IMG/VR virus record: IMGVR_UViG_3300050015_000721
Span: 1-52,212 of that record
Source of the DNA: a virus
Direction: 5' to 3' (one strand)
DNA: 52,212 nt
Shown: positions 14,446 through 23,360 of the stretch, one piece after another
Layout of the letters: each line of letters starts with the position of its first letter
How positions within the stretch are numbered: position 1 is the first letter of the stretch
The notes under the pieces: generated by a model
Database searches by the model: none
Told to the model about the DNA's origin: nothing
Seen by the model: the letters and a program-made list of their open reading frames with translations, nothing else
Position numbers and translations under genes: made by a program

Positions 14446-15263
14446 AAATTTAGATTTTTAAAATTATTATCTATAATTAGATAATAATCATATAATTTAG
14501 AAGCTGCTTCTTTTTTCAATTCTGTTATTTTAGGGTGTTTATTATAAATATAAGAACTTTTTATTTCAAAAATTTTATTGCTATTTTTTAATTTATAATC
14601 TACAAAATATGTATGCGATTTTCCATCTAATCCGATATATTGAATCTTAGGCCCCCTTTCAATTTTATCAAATATTCCTATTCCCTCACAATATTTTAAA
14701 AATTTTAATTCATAAGTACTTTGATAACCAATTTCATTATAAAATAATATTTTTGAATTTCCCCATTTTTTAGAAGGCGAAATTCTCCCTTCTTTATAAG
14801 CTAATCTAATTCCGGCACTCATTCTTTTTTTTGTCTCCTCCGATGCATGCCAGCCTTTGGGCATCACCTGTAATTTTCTTTTTTCCCTTAATTTTTCTTT
14901 TGTTGATTCCCATGTAGACGGATTTCCAAATTCATCCATAAAATCTTTTAACCCTTTTGCAATATTTGGGTGTTGGGGTTTTCCAAATGCAGGATTTTTA
15001 TTCCCTATTTTAGAACATTTTTTGCAAAAATGATTAAAATTATTTATATTTAAATGCCTAATTTCTCTTTCTATTATAGAAGAACACCCATCACATTTTA
15101 TCTTTATCTTATTTCTTCGATAATGGGTTTTCCTCAATAATAACCAATGAACATCAACAATTTCTCCTACCCGTACCTCCTTATTTAAAAGTTTAGAGAA
15201 AAATCCCCTATTTTGATAATTATTAATTTCAATTTTAATTGTTTCAAATTCCGGAATATACAT
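14442..15263 (-). CDS. zinc-finger PD-(D/E)xK homing endonuclease-like protein
   Basis: 273 aa from the ATG at 15263; the longer frame starts at TTG. Four cysteines (57, 60, 80, 83) form a zinc ribbon, followed by a NUMOD3-type GNKNPAFGK segment. A PD-(D/E)xK-like core follows (Glu185, Asp222, then Glu233 and Lys235 in FEIK). A TATATAAAAT box lies 15 nt upstream in a hairpin reaching into the coding start. The stop overlaps the nadR start codon, so it sits exactly at the 5' edge of nadR. Confidence 0.7.
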   Translation of the reverse strand: MYIPEFETIKIEINNYQNRGFFSKLLNKEVRVGEIVDVHWLLLRKTHYRRNKIKIKCDGCSSIIEREIRHLNINNFNHFCKKCSKIGNKNPAFGKPQHPNIAKGLKDFMDEFGNPSTWESTKEKLREKRKLQVMPKGWHASEETKKRMSAGIRLAYKEGRISPSKKWGNSKILFYNEIGYQSTYELKFLKYCEGIGIFDKIERGPKIQYIGLDGKSHTYFVDYKLKNSNKIFEIKSSYIYNKHPKITELKKEAASKLYDYYLIIDNNFKNLNL

Positions 15264-15290
15264 TGTTTTTATTTTATATATCCGAAAATA
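15262..15290 (-). promoter_or_regulatory. late-promoter-like box at HEG start
   Basis: GGATATATAAAATAAAAAC before the ATG. CGGATATA can pair, with a bulge, to TATATTCCG in the coding start. Confidence 0.45.
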
Positions 15291-15385
15291 AATAAAGTTT
15301 TTGGCTATTTCATAAAGGACATAAGGGTGCAAATCCTTTTATCATAATTTATCAATTTCCAAATGCATCCAGTTCATCATTAATT

Positions 15386-15697
15386 TCATCCAAGACCAGC
15401 GGAGCAAGCTTGAGTATATTTTTTCAGTGCATTTAATGCGGAATTATCTTCCCCTATAACCTCAATACATTTATTAGCTTCAGGATGAGCATCTAAATAA
15501 TCTGCTATAGCTCTTAATTGTTCAGCATTCCAATTTACAGGTCTAACCGAAACAGTTGTCTGGGGATCATCCCCTTTAACAAAAATAGGCTCCCCATGCT
15601 GAGTACGTACGAATTTACACCCTAGATCTTTTAATCGAGCATCAACTCCAATACCCATCGATTTTAGAGGGTCTTCTGTATGTCTTTCAAAGTCCAT
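15386..15697 (-). CDS. LDIG-motif protein
   Basis: 103 aa, leader MDFERHTEDPLKSMGIGVD. The body has an NAEQLRAIADYLDAHPEA helical stretch. No family recognised. It is separated from the other LDIG genes by about 6 kb, which shows the leader is not confined to one operon. Confidence 0.7.
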   Translation of the reverse strand: MDFERHTEDPLKSMGIGVDARLKDLGCKFVRTQHGEPIFVKGDDPQTTVSVRPVNWNAEQLRAIADYLDAHPEANKCIEVIGEDNSALNALKKYTQACSAGLG

Positions 15698-15825
15698 TTT
15701 AAAAACAGTGTAAAATTATAGGGGTTCTCTTTTTTCTCCCATACCATAGAATTAAATTTTTATTTACGGTCAAGTCTAATCTTGGCTTGTAAATGAATTC
15801 TATAGCAATGATAATGATTATAAGA

Positions 15826-16158
15826 CTAATAAGGAAGTTCATCGGTCTTTATTTTTTTGTGGGTTTTTAAACTTCTAGCATATCGTCCGTTATCTTCTTT
15901 CCATTCGGCTTCAGTGATCGGAATTAATTCTTGTCCATCCAAATATTGAAGATCCTCGCCATAACGTTTTGCATCTGAAACCAGTTTTCCATTTTCCTCT
16001 CGAATATGGATTCCCCATTCACCCCCATCCCTCCAATATTCCCATTCAGGTCTTCGTGTTCCATAATCATCATTTCTCTGCAATATCATGGCACATCCTT
16101 TCTTGCCATCTTGCATCATCATAACGAATCGAGGATATTTACTTGGTCTGCCCATCAT
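15826..16158 (-). CDS. hypothetical protein
   Basis: 110 aa from the ATG at 16158 (the ATG at 16155 is also possible). Basic start (MMGRPSKYPRF) and a Trp-rich middle. It overlaps the end of the macro domain gene by about 20 nt. No known family. Confidence 0.6.
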   Translation of the reverse strand: MMGRPSKYPRFVMMMQDGKKGCAMILQRNDDYGTRRPEWEYWRDGGEWGIHIREENGKLVSDAKRYGEDLQYLDGQELIPITEAEWKEDNGRYARSLKTHKKIKTDELPY

Positions 16159-16663
16159 CAAAGCTTTTCAAAAGTTGATTGATTTTATTGGCATTTTCAG
16201 CACCATAAGGAACATATTTGACAATGGTAACATCCATATCTTTTAATTCATCCTTGATGATTTGGTCAATTCTTGCCCAATTACCCCTGGCTAAACCTGC
16301 ACCAATAAGAGGCAAGCCTATTGTCATTCCTTTATGATTAAAATTGATCTTTCTCATGCAAAGTGTGAAAGCTTCATAATCGAAAGGTTTTTCAAGAGGA
16401 TTGTGACCATATTGTGTGTAAGCATTTATCACTCTGAAAGCAAATTGGCCATTCCAGCGATAGTCGGCAAAAGTATAATTGCCAAGCTTAGTAATATCTC
16501 CTTTGATTGTTTTCTGATCAGCTTCCCATGCTTCTGGAAATTCTTCCCTTACCTGCTTAGCTATACCAGCACCCATCGTACAAAAACAATTTGCACCATG
16601 AGCCATAACCTGGAATTTAAACTCTTTCATTAAAGCAATAAGATTGCCTTCAATTTCTTTCAT
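16139..16663 (-). CDS. macro domain protein (ADP-ribose binding or hydrolase)
   Basis: 174 aa from ATG 16663. It is a single macro domain: AHGANCFCTMGAGIAKQ forms the first ADP-ribose loop and LPLIGAGLARGNW the second. The closest type I can name is the phage and Poa1p-like group that acts on ADP-ribose-1''-phosphate or removes ADP-ribose. With the NAD salvage enzymes and an NDT-like protein nearby, a role in ADP-ribose turnover or in countering ADP-ribosylating defence is plausible (inference). Confidence 0.85.
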   Translation of the reverse strand: MKEIEGNLIALMKEFKFQVMAHGANCFCTMGAGIAKQVREEFPEAWEADQKTIKGDITKLGNYTFADYRWNGQFAFRVINAYTQYGHNPLEKPFDYEAFTLCMRKINFNHKGMTIGLPLIGAGLARGNWARIDQIIKDELKDMDVTIVKYVPYGAENANKINQLLKSFDDGQTK

Positions 16664-16697
16664 ATCCAAATGTACTAATTATTCCTTGAATAAAAAA

Positions 16698-17216
16698 TTA
16701 TATTGCGTATTTTTTTCTGGCAGAATCTTTAAGAATCTGAAGATTGTAAAGATCTATGCTAAGCCAAAGCATGTCTGCAAGGTTGTCTACCATATAAACA
16801 TTTGGATGACTAATTTTGCGGAGATGCTCCATTACAAGCTTTCTTGCTCTCAAGCTATCTTTTTTCTGGGCATCATACATGATGATCTCTGCAAGTACTG
16901 CATTCTCGTGTTCAACATTGACCTCAGGATCGATCATTACGATTATTTCCCTATTTGAATTAAGTTTGAGGGCATTCAGAATAGAAAAGCCAACCTCTCC
17001 GAGACTCCCAAAAGCATAAGTTTCATCAGTAACTGGAAATAGCATAATTCTATCATTGGCCAGATGTTCTGCTTCTGTTATTGCATCTTCAGGTTTCCAA
17101 TTATCCTTCTGAGGATTAAAGAAAGGTATACCCTGAGATTGATATTCTTTTATAAAACGATCTCTCCATTTTGAACCACCGCAGGTTCCAAACATTCCAA
17201 TTGTCATTGCATTCAT
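16698..17216 (-). CDS. nucleoside 2-deoxyribosyltransferase-like protein
   Basis: 172 aa. The start GMFGTCGGSKWRDRF followed by GIPFFNPQ, then a Glu/Asn pair and FGSLGEVGFSIL, fits the NDT-like superfamily (swap of base on deoxyribosides, or relatives acting on nucleotides or NAD-like compounds). It overlaps the next gene by ATGA. The substrate cannot be told from sequence. Confidence 0.72.
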   Translation of the reverse strand: MNAMTIGMFGTCGGSKWRDRFIKEYQSQGIPFFNPQKDNWKPEDAITEAEHLANDRIMLFPVTDETYAFGSLGEVGFSILNALKLNSNREIIVMIDPEVNVEHENAVLAEIIMYDAQKKDSLRARKLVMEHLRKISHPNVYMVDNLADMLWLSIDLYNLQILKDSARKKYAI

Positions 17217-17566
17217 GATTTTTTCTTTTTTGTGAATTCAAAATAAGCATCGTAGCTTTCATTGTAACCTGGACTGTCATAATTGACTTTCCATCCAGCT
17301 TTACGGAAAATATCTTCAATATTCAAATTCTGGTCTTTATAAACCCGACTTTTAGCAGATTCAGTTACCTCATCTTCAGTAATCCTGACAAATTCAGCAA
17401 CCAATTCTTTCAACTTGAAATTAGCACTATATCCATTCCATTCCTTAACAATCAGATTGTTGGCAGCTTCAATAAGCTTTGGATGGACTGTTGCCGATTT
17501 AGCATCGTCTATTTCTTTCGGTAATATCGGCTTGATTTCTTTTGCTGGACCTGATGCGTCTAACAT
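17213..17566 (-). CDS. hypothetical phage protein
   Basis: 117 aa. HPKLIEAANNLIVKEWNGY and GWKVNYDSPGYNESYDAYFEF look like a conserved small phage family, but no function is known to me. It sits 4 nt downstream of the TonB-dependent receptor gene. Confidence 0.65.
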   Translation of the reverse strand: MLDASGPAKEIKPILPKEIDDAKSATVHPKLIEAANNLIVKEWNGYSANFKLKELVAEFVRITEDEVTESAKSRVYKDQNLNIEDIFRKAGWKVNYDSPGYNESYDAYFEFTKKKKS

Positions 17567-17570
17567 GATT

Positions 17571-19538
17571 TTAAAATTTATAGGTTAATGATAATATCCC
17601 GCTTCTTCTGGATTGTACGAAGTATCTTGGTTCTGATCCGGACATAACAGCACTGGCAAAACTAACCTGATCCAAAATATTATAGATTTCTCCTCGGATT
17701 GAAAACTGTTTCCAATTGACCCCTGCATAAATGTTTGCTGAGGTATTGGAGGGTAATTGGTGCTCATTCGAAAAGTCAATGTAAGATTTACCGATGTAAC
17801 TTGCATTGAGTCCCGTATACACGCTCCTACATACATTAAACATGATGTCTCCACTTAGCATTATTGAAGGAGTTAAAACTGGCTGAAATGTTTCTCCATT
17901 TTGTTTTATTCGATTGTAGGAGAATGAGTTAGTCGTAGATAAGGTCCATAATGGATTTATATTCCATGAAGCATCTATTTCCAGTCCGCTTCTAAAAGAT
18001 TTAGCAGCATTTTGGTGAAGAAGTAAAGAGTTTGGGCCCACTTTTCCATTAAGAACTATCTCGTTTTTAAAGTCCATATAATAAAGATTTGCATTGAATG
18101 CAATATCGCCATCCCTATATTTCCATCCAAGCTCATTACTTAAAGCCTGTTCTGGTAATATGTTGACTATCATGGAAGTATCCAAATCGTCAATCCCTGC
18201 AAACATATCAGACCTTGAAGGTTCTCTGTGGGTTAAACCAACCCCATAATAAGCTGAGGATTTGTTGCCAGTTGACATGGACATACCGCCACTCCAATTG
18301 AAGAATTTATATTTTTGAGTTTCGAATGGCATCAATCCACTATAAGAAAAACTGGATAATCGGTATTGAGCATCCCCATAAATAGCAAATCCTCCAAGTT
18401 TTATTTCGGCTTTTGCATAAGGGGCAAATTCATTTTTAGTTCCTGAGTTGTTATAAGAATAATACCAAGGTTCCGCTGGATTGTATTTATTATAAGATCC
18501 TGCATGATCGCGAGTATACGTGTAAGCACTTAATCCAAAGTTGGTATAAAGAAATCCTAATTTTGGTTGGATATTTAAATTTGTTCCAAACCAATTAGAT
18601 TTAAGAGCTAATTTATTAATCAAGTCCCCCATTTTATGGGAAGGGTCAAAATGCCCCATATCAGTTGTATACCATCCATCTAAGTAAGTGTGATAAACTG
18701 TAGCTTGAACAATTCCATTCTTCCAATTAAGCTGATTGTGAACTTCTAAAAAATGATCGACTTCTTTATCAGTATTAGAATTATATCTGGGATTTTTCTT
18801 TATACTGTCAAGCGGTTCCCCCATCCAGGCCATACCATTTTCCTGTTCTCCTACAAAGCCATAGAGTTTAAATTCATTATTTCCCTTAGATATTTTTCCT
18901 CCGTAAAATGCTGAATTAGTGCTATTTTGGGATCTTTCTTTGTATCCATCAGTATAGCTTTTATTAAACTGAAGAAAGAAATTGGGGCTATTTATAAGAC
19001 CGTTTATTTGTCGAGTATTGTAAGATCCTCCGGTAACTTGAGCAACTCCACTCCATTTTTTAGAGAATTCAAGAGATGTAAAATCAATGCTTCCACCATA
19101 AGAAGAAACCCCGGGCTTGGAAAGCCCAGCACCTCTAATTATCTGTATACCAGAAACAGCATTTAGAAATCCGCCAAAGTTATTGTAGTAAATTCCCTGG
19201 TCTTCCGGTTCATTAAGAGGAACCCCATTAAGAGTGGAATTTATACGAGTCTGATCGATTCCTCTTAGACGATAATAATTATAGCCCGTTCCAGAACCAT
19301 TATCTGAATAAAAGGTAACAGAGGGAGTGGAGGATAAAACCGTAGCAGGTTCTGCTCCAATGCATCTCAAACTAATATCCTTAGAATCAAGATTTTGAAC
19401 TGTGAAAGGAGTTTCCTTTGAAGCTGTATGAGATCCGGTAACAACTACCTCTTTTATTTGAATTGTATCCAATATCGATTTCTGAGCAAATAGGTTCAGA
19501 GAGATAAACAGGAATAAAATTGTTAAGTTTCTTTTCAT
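17571..19538 (-). CDS. TonB-dependent outer membrane receptor
   Basis: 655 aa from the ATG at 19538, which starts an N-terminal signal peptide MKRNLTILFLFISLNLFAQ; the longer frame has no signal. A plug domain follows (VVVTGSHTASKETPF; RLRGIDQTRINSTLNGVPLN; IQIIRGAGLSKPGVSSYGGS), then a long barrel of alternating strands ending in LSLTYKF with the terminal Phe needed for BAM insertion. It appears intact and full length. Substrate cannot be named; siderophore or vitamin uptake is typical. Finding a complete TonB receptor inside a phage operon is very unusual. Its start is 1 nt from the stop of the membrane protein gene, suggesting a three-gene envelope cassette. Possible roles are nutrient supply, superinfection exclusion or receptor masking (inference). 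Confidence 0.92.
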   Translation of the reverse strand: MKRNLTILFLFISLNLFAQKSILDTIQIKEVVVTGSHTASKETPFTVQNLDSKDISLRCIGAEPATVLSSTPSVTFYSDNGSGTGYNYYRLRGIDQTRINSTLNGVPLNEPEDQGIYYNNFGGFLNAVSGIQIIRGAGLSKPGVSSYGGSIDFTSLEFSKKWSGVAQVTGGSYNTRQINGLINSPNFFLQFNKSYTDGYKERSQNSTNSAFYGGKISKGNNEFKLYGFVGEQENGMAWMGEPLDSIKKNPRYNSNTDKEVDHFLEVHNQLNWKNGIVQATVYHTYLDGWYTTDMGHFDPSHKMGDLINKLALKSNWFGTNLNIQPKLGFLYTNFGLSAYTYTRDHAGSYNKYNPAEPWYYSYNNSGTKNEFAPYAKAEIKLGGFAIYGDAQYRLSSFSYSGLMPFETQKYKFFNWSGGMSMSTGNKSSAYYGVGLTHREPSRSDMFAGIDDLDTSMIVNILPEQALSNELGWKYRDGDIAFNANLYYMDFKNEIVLNGKVGPNSLLLHQNAAKSFRSGLEIDASWNINPLWTLSTTNSFSYNRIKQNGETFQPVLTPSIMLSGDIMFNVCRSVYTGLNASYIGKSYIDFSNEHQLPSNTSANIYAGVNWKQFSIRGEIYNILDQVSFASAVMSGSEPRYFVQSRRSGILSLTYKF

Positions 19539-19539
19539 T

Positions 19540-20082
19540 TTAACTATGTTTTGCATATTTGTTGTAACTAATAAAAGTTGCTTTGGAAATCTGAGAAAAA
19601 TATTCAATAACAGCATCATTGGCTTTGGAATCCCTTTTAATAATCATTTGAGTGGCTTGATAAAAATCAAAATGAGAATAGGGAAGCTTTATTACTCGTG
19701 TCATTCCATATGAATAATCATTTGGGCCAAACAAACGACCTGTAAGAAACCAATAAGTTGTGTCCCCGTTACTTGTAAAACGAGAGTCAACATATTTGTA
19801 TTCAACCGGAATGGTAAGAGTGTCTGGTTTTACAATGCGAACAGTATCAGGTTTTACCAGTTTTACAACAGCACTATCAATTTGAGCCTGTGTTAATTTA
19901 ACTGGCTGGTGATCAATCATAAATTCCATAGCCCATTTTCCGGTAGATAGCAAAAGAAAAACTATCACAAGAGAGACCATATTTCCAATAATCTTTGAAA
20001 CATTGTCTCCTGTAAAGAACCTCTTTTTTGGTTCTTTATATTGAAGCTCCGGTTTTTTGTTTATGTACTCGCTTGCTTTCAT
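19540..20082 (-). CDS. single-pass membrane protein
   Basis: 180 aa with one transmembrane helix at about residues 35-52 (MVSLVIVFLLLSTGKWAM), a basic cytoplasmic N-terminus and an external domain with VKPDTVRIVKPDTLTI. It lies between a lipoprotein-like gene and the TonB receptor, with overlapping or adjacent ends, so it may work with them at the envelope. It is not recognisable as TonB or ExbD. Confidence 0.72.
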   Translation of the reverse strand: MKASEYINKKPELQYKEPKKRFFTGDNVSKIIGNMVSLVIVFLLLSTGKWAMEFMIDHQPVKLTQAQIDSAVVKLVKPDTVRIVKPDTLTIPVEYKYVDSRFTSNGDTTYWFLTGRLFGPNDYSYGMTRVIKLPYSHFDFYQATQMIIKRDSKANDAVIEYFSQISKATFISYNKYAKHS

Positions 20083-20083
20083 A

Positions 20084-20365
20084 TTAGTATCCTCTTATTT
20101 TAGCGATTTCCAATTTGAGTTTTTCTATTTCAAGTCTTTCTTTGGTTACATTAACAACATAAATAGCAGCGCTATTATAGCCAGTTCCAAAGGAAAAAAC
20201 TCGATAGGTCACATCATCTTTTTGAACTGTCCAGGATGTAGCAGGATGATCCTGATATTCGGGAGAACCGATTGCATCTTGAGCAGCAGCTTCTCTAGTC
20301 CTAACACTAATTTGGCATTGACTAAAGAAGAGAATAATTATAAAAAGTAATAGAAATTTTTTCAT
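20084..20365 (-). CDS. putative secreted or lipoprotein
   Basis: 93 aa with a hydrophobic N-terminus MKKFLLLFIIILFFSQC. Cys17 may be a lipidation site, although FSQC is a poor lipobox. Overlaps the next gene by ATGA. Confidence 0.65.
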   Translation of the reverse strand: MKKFLLLFIIILFFSQCQISVRTREAAAQDAIGSPEYQDHPATSWTVQKDDVTYRVFSFGTGYNSAAIYVVNVTKERLEIEKLKLEIAKIRGY

Positions 20366-20712
20366 TTTCCGGGAGTTTTCATGCTGTCAATAACTAAATT
20401 CATAATCGTTTTACCGCCTAATCTGTATCCGGTTTCAAGAGCTTCAACTATTAAGACCAGCATTTTTTCGAATGGAACGGCATAAGTTGAAAAGAGTTCT
20501 CCATCAAAATAAACTTCATAAGTTATCTTGTCCAGGTTCCCTAGATCAACGATAGATATTCTTTTCCAGGTAAAATGATCTTTAGAGAATTGATCGAGAT
20601 TATCTTTGAGAACCGTTAAGATCTCAATATGAGTTCTAGCTGTAGCAAATCCAGATAAGTGTCCTAGAGGATCAAATTCACTTGTTGGGTCTTCAGTTTT
20701 TTCTTCTTTCAT
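20362..20712 (-). CDS. hypothetical protein
   Basis: 116 aa from the ATG at 20712 (MKEEKTEDP), which overlaps the stop of the upstream gene; the longer reading would overlap it by 53 nt. Acidic start, then an alpha/beta-like body. No known family. Confidence 0.62.
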   Translation of the reverse strand: MKEEKTEDPTSEFDPLGHLSGFATARTHIEILTVLKDNLDQFSKDHFTWKRISIVDLGNLDKITYEVYFDGELFSTYAVPFEKMLVLIVEALETGYRLGGKTIMNLVIDSMKTPGK

Positions 20713-20713
20713 A

Positions 20714-20920
20714 TTACATTTCCTCCACTGCATTATACGGAAATTCGAAAAATGGTTCTCCACCATCTTGGCTTTCGGTTAAAGCAATACCATTAGAGCT
20801 TATGCAGCCATAGGTATAACCTGTGTATTCATAAAGGATTTCTCCTTCGATAAAATCCCGGTCTAACCAGGAACATTCATTGTAGGTTACATCTCTGATA
20901 ACCCGATACTTTTTTAACAT
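20714..20920 (-). CDS. small hypothetical protein
   Basis: 68 aa with the feel of phage SH3-like small proteins (DFIEGEILYEYTGYTYGC). Overlaps both neighbours. Confidence 0.6.
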   Translation of the reverse strand: MLKKYRVIRDVTYNECSWLDRDFIEGEILYEYTGYTYGCISSNGIALTESQDGGEPFFEFPYNAVEEM

Positions 20921-21204
20921 ACGGCGTGTTGTTTAATACATTCTTCAATTTCTTCTTTTGTCCAGAGATTATCGATTTTGAAATCTTTCTTAATATCATA
21001 ATCAAGTCCGATAAATGGTCTCTGATATTCTTTTAGACATTTCTTAATAAATTTTGTCATTGCGAGTTTGTCTTCATCTGGGGAGACAAAAAAGTCATAC
21101 CCTAATGTTGGGGAACCTCCGCATTTTATGTCTGCATAATCATTATACGCACAAAGTACGTTTATATGAATTGCATCGCAAACTGTGATTGTTTTTGTTT
21201 TCAT
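20914..21204 (-). CDS. hypothetical protein
   Basis: 96 aa, no family recognised. One-base overlap with the upstream gene (stop and start share A). Confidence 0.62.
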   Translation of the reverse strand: MKTKTITVCDAIHINVLCAYNDYADIKCGGSPTLGYDFFVSPDEDKLAMTKFIKKCLKEYQRPFIGLDYDIKKDFKIDNLWTKEEIEECIKQHAVC

Positions 21205-22127
21205 TACCAGTCAAATATAAATTCACTAACTCCTTCAACAATCAGAAGATTTAGATAGTAATTGTAAAGCCTATCAATAGCTGCCTGAGAAGAAACATAA
21301 TTTCTTTTCTTTTGCTTAAGATCCGGGTGATACTGATTTCTTGAATAGTCAATTTTGCATCTTCCTTCCAGCATCTGATTCATCCACCATTCGATAACAT
21401 CCCAGCAGTAATATTTTTGATGTCTTTCGACGTATCCTTGTTCCTGGTGAATCTCAAATATTTTATCCAATCCTTTATGTTTAGGATGGAAGATATAGGT
21501 CTCCGATTTGCCAAGCATGTTAAAAAGACTCAAACGATCCTGGAATGAATGATTTGGATCCCTATAAAATTTAATAGCATCAGCTTCGATGGTTTTTTTG
21601 GCATTTTCAATAGCCTTGATATACTCATCCGCACTTTTAAACATGTAAGAATTCTGAGACTTTAGGGTAGTCTTCTGCTTCCTGAGTTCTCTTAGAGTTT
21701 TGATGGCATTATCCAAACCATATATTAAACTCCTTTGCTTGTAAAATGTTTCATGTCTTTCTGGCCCAAAAACATCGTCCCATCCAAGAGCATTCCATGG
21801 AATTTTTCCCGATTCCCCAGAACAAGTTTTGAAATATTCCTTTTTGATTATGATGGAACCGCTTTCTCTCCAGAATTTTTCATCTGGTTTGCAATTCCAA
21901 TTGAGGAATTTCATGAGTTGCTTTTCACTATCCTCTTTATTAAGATTATTATCAACACAATAACGAACAATAGCATCTATTTCTCTTTCAGAAAGAAGCT
22001 TTTCATCCATTACTAAAGTAATCTGTTCGTCGATAAATTCGTCTGTGAAGACTCCGGGTTTGATAAGTGGAACACCGCCTCCGGTATAAAGAAGTTTTGT
22101 TTTGGCAACTATTTCGGGATACTTCAT
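21204..22127 (-). CDS. hypothetical protein
   Basis: 307 aa with no domain I recognise. It has several Trp-rich segments (FLNWNCKPDEKFWRESG; WDVIEWWMNQML) and a central helix. It starts a six-gene run ending with the TonB receptor. Confidence 0.65.
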   Translation of the reverse strand: MKYPEIVAKTKLLYTGGGVPLIKPGVFTDEFIDEQITLVMDEKLLSEREIDAIVRYCVDNNLNKEDSEKQLMKFLNWNCKPDEKFWRESGSIIIKKEYFKTCSGESGKIPWNALGWDDVFGPERHETFYKQRSLIYGLDNAIKTLRELRKQKTTLKSQNSYMFKSADEYIKAIENAKKTIEADAIKFYRDPNHSFQDRLSLFNMLGKSETYIFHPKHKGLDKIFEIHQEQGYVERHQKYYCWDVIEWWMNQMLEGRCKIDYSRNQYHPDLKQKKRNYVSSQAAIDRLYNYYLNLLIVEGVSEFIFDW

Positions 22128-22178
22128 AAATTAAGTATTAGACTCGCAATGTACAAATAAAAACCGTAGGAAAAAAAT

Positions 22179-23357
22179 TTATTTTATATGAAGTTGATAT
22201 TTACAAACTTCAATCATTTTCTCATCTCCGGTATGTTTACCTGCATCATCAGAAAGTTTAATAGTAGGAATCCAGTCGTCTTCTGGTTCTGGCTTTGCAG
22301 CAGACATCTTAATAACCATATTCAGCGGAACTGCTCCAATATCATTACTTAAATTGGTTCCAATTCCAAATGAACATTTGATTTGTCCGTTGCACCATTT
22401 GTTTACTTCGATAGCTTTTTCAGGAGTTAATGCATTGGAGAAAACTATGGTTTTCGAAAGAGGATCAATACCCATTTTATTATAATGATCAATGAATTGC
22501 TGAGCAATTACAATTTCTGTTCCGCTATCCTGTCGAGGTCCATCATAAAGTTTTGAATATTTCTTTCCAAAAGATTTCAGGAAAGCATCCGTAGTAAATG
22601 TATCCGAGAGAACTGTTCCAAGATCACCTTGATAAACATCTGACCAATGTTTAAGTCCCAGCTCGGTTGCCATCTGGAAACCATATTTTGCGGCATGAAA
22701 CATAAACCATTCATGAGCTTCAGTGCCTATTGGAGTTAAATTATATTTGTAGGCAAGAAATACATTTGAAGTTCCAACGAATAAGCCGGAATTCATTCTT
22801 TGGCTAAGATCCTCTACCATTTCTTTTTGGATGTCGAAAGAATATCTTCTTCTAGTTCCAAAATCAGCTACCTTAACATTGCTGTAATTAAAAAGGGCTG
22901 CTTTTTTCTGATTATGATCATGACGAGTTGTTTCATCATAAATTGAATGAAATGTCATTTTGAAGTATAACTCTGAAATAAGAGCCATCAAAGGAACTTC
23001 CCAGAGAATGGTGCGATACCAGTAACCTTCTATGTTTATTTGAAGATCCCCACCATTTTGAATGATCCCAACCTCAGAAGGATTGTATCTGTAGCCTTCG
23101 AGAAAATCGAAGTACATTGGATTCATATACTTACATCTAGAAGAGAAAAATGTTTTTTCTTCTACGCCAAGTTTAAGATTCCTCATGCTATTTATTTGTT
23201 CTCTCAATTCTTCCGCAAAACCCTCGGGGAATTCAACCTTTGTTCTAACTATTAACTTATAACGAACTTTAGCTCTTGGGAAAAGTAGCATGACAGCGCA
23301 TTGCATCGAAAATTTATAAAGGTCATTATCTAGGATGCTTTTAATAATTTGATTCAT
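22179..23357 (-). CDS. pncB: nicotinate phosphoribosyltransferase
   Basis: 392 aa, full length for PncB. The N-terminal DNDLYKFSMQ is the family signature. HEWFMFHA contains the region of the phosphorylated histidine, and RQDSGTEI belongs to the PRPP-binding part. The enzyme makes nicotinate mononucleotide from nicotinic acid and PRPP with ATP. It takes the product of pncA (29583-30248) and feeds nadR and nadE. A GIY-YIG gene ends 3 nt before its start codon. Confidence 0.93.
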   Translation of the reverse strand: MNQIIKSILDNDLYKFSMQCAVMLLFPRAKVRYKLIVRTKVEFPEGFAEELREQINSMRNLKLGVEEKTFFSSRCKYMNPMYFDFLEGYRYNPSEVGIIQNGGDLQINIEGYWYRTILWEVPLMALISELYFKMTFHSIYDETTRHDHNQKKAALFNYSNVKVADFGTRRRYSFDIQKEMVEDLSQRMNSGLFVGTSNVFLAYKYNLTPIGTEAHEWFMFHAAKYGFQMATELGLKHWSDVYQGDLGTVLSDTFTTDAFLKSFGKKYSKLYDGPRQDSGTEIVIAQQFIDHYNKMGIDPLSKTIVFSNALTPEKAIEVNKWCNGQIKCSFGIGTNLSNDIGAVPLNMVIKMSAAKPEPEDDWIPTIKLSDDAGKHTGDEKMIEVCKYQLHIK

Positions 23358-23360
23358 ATT

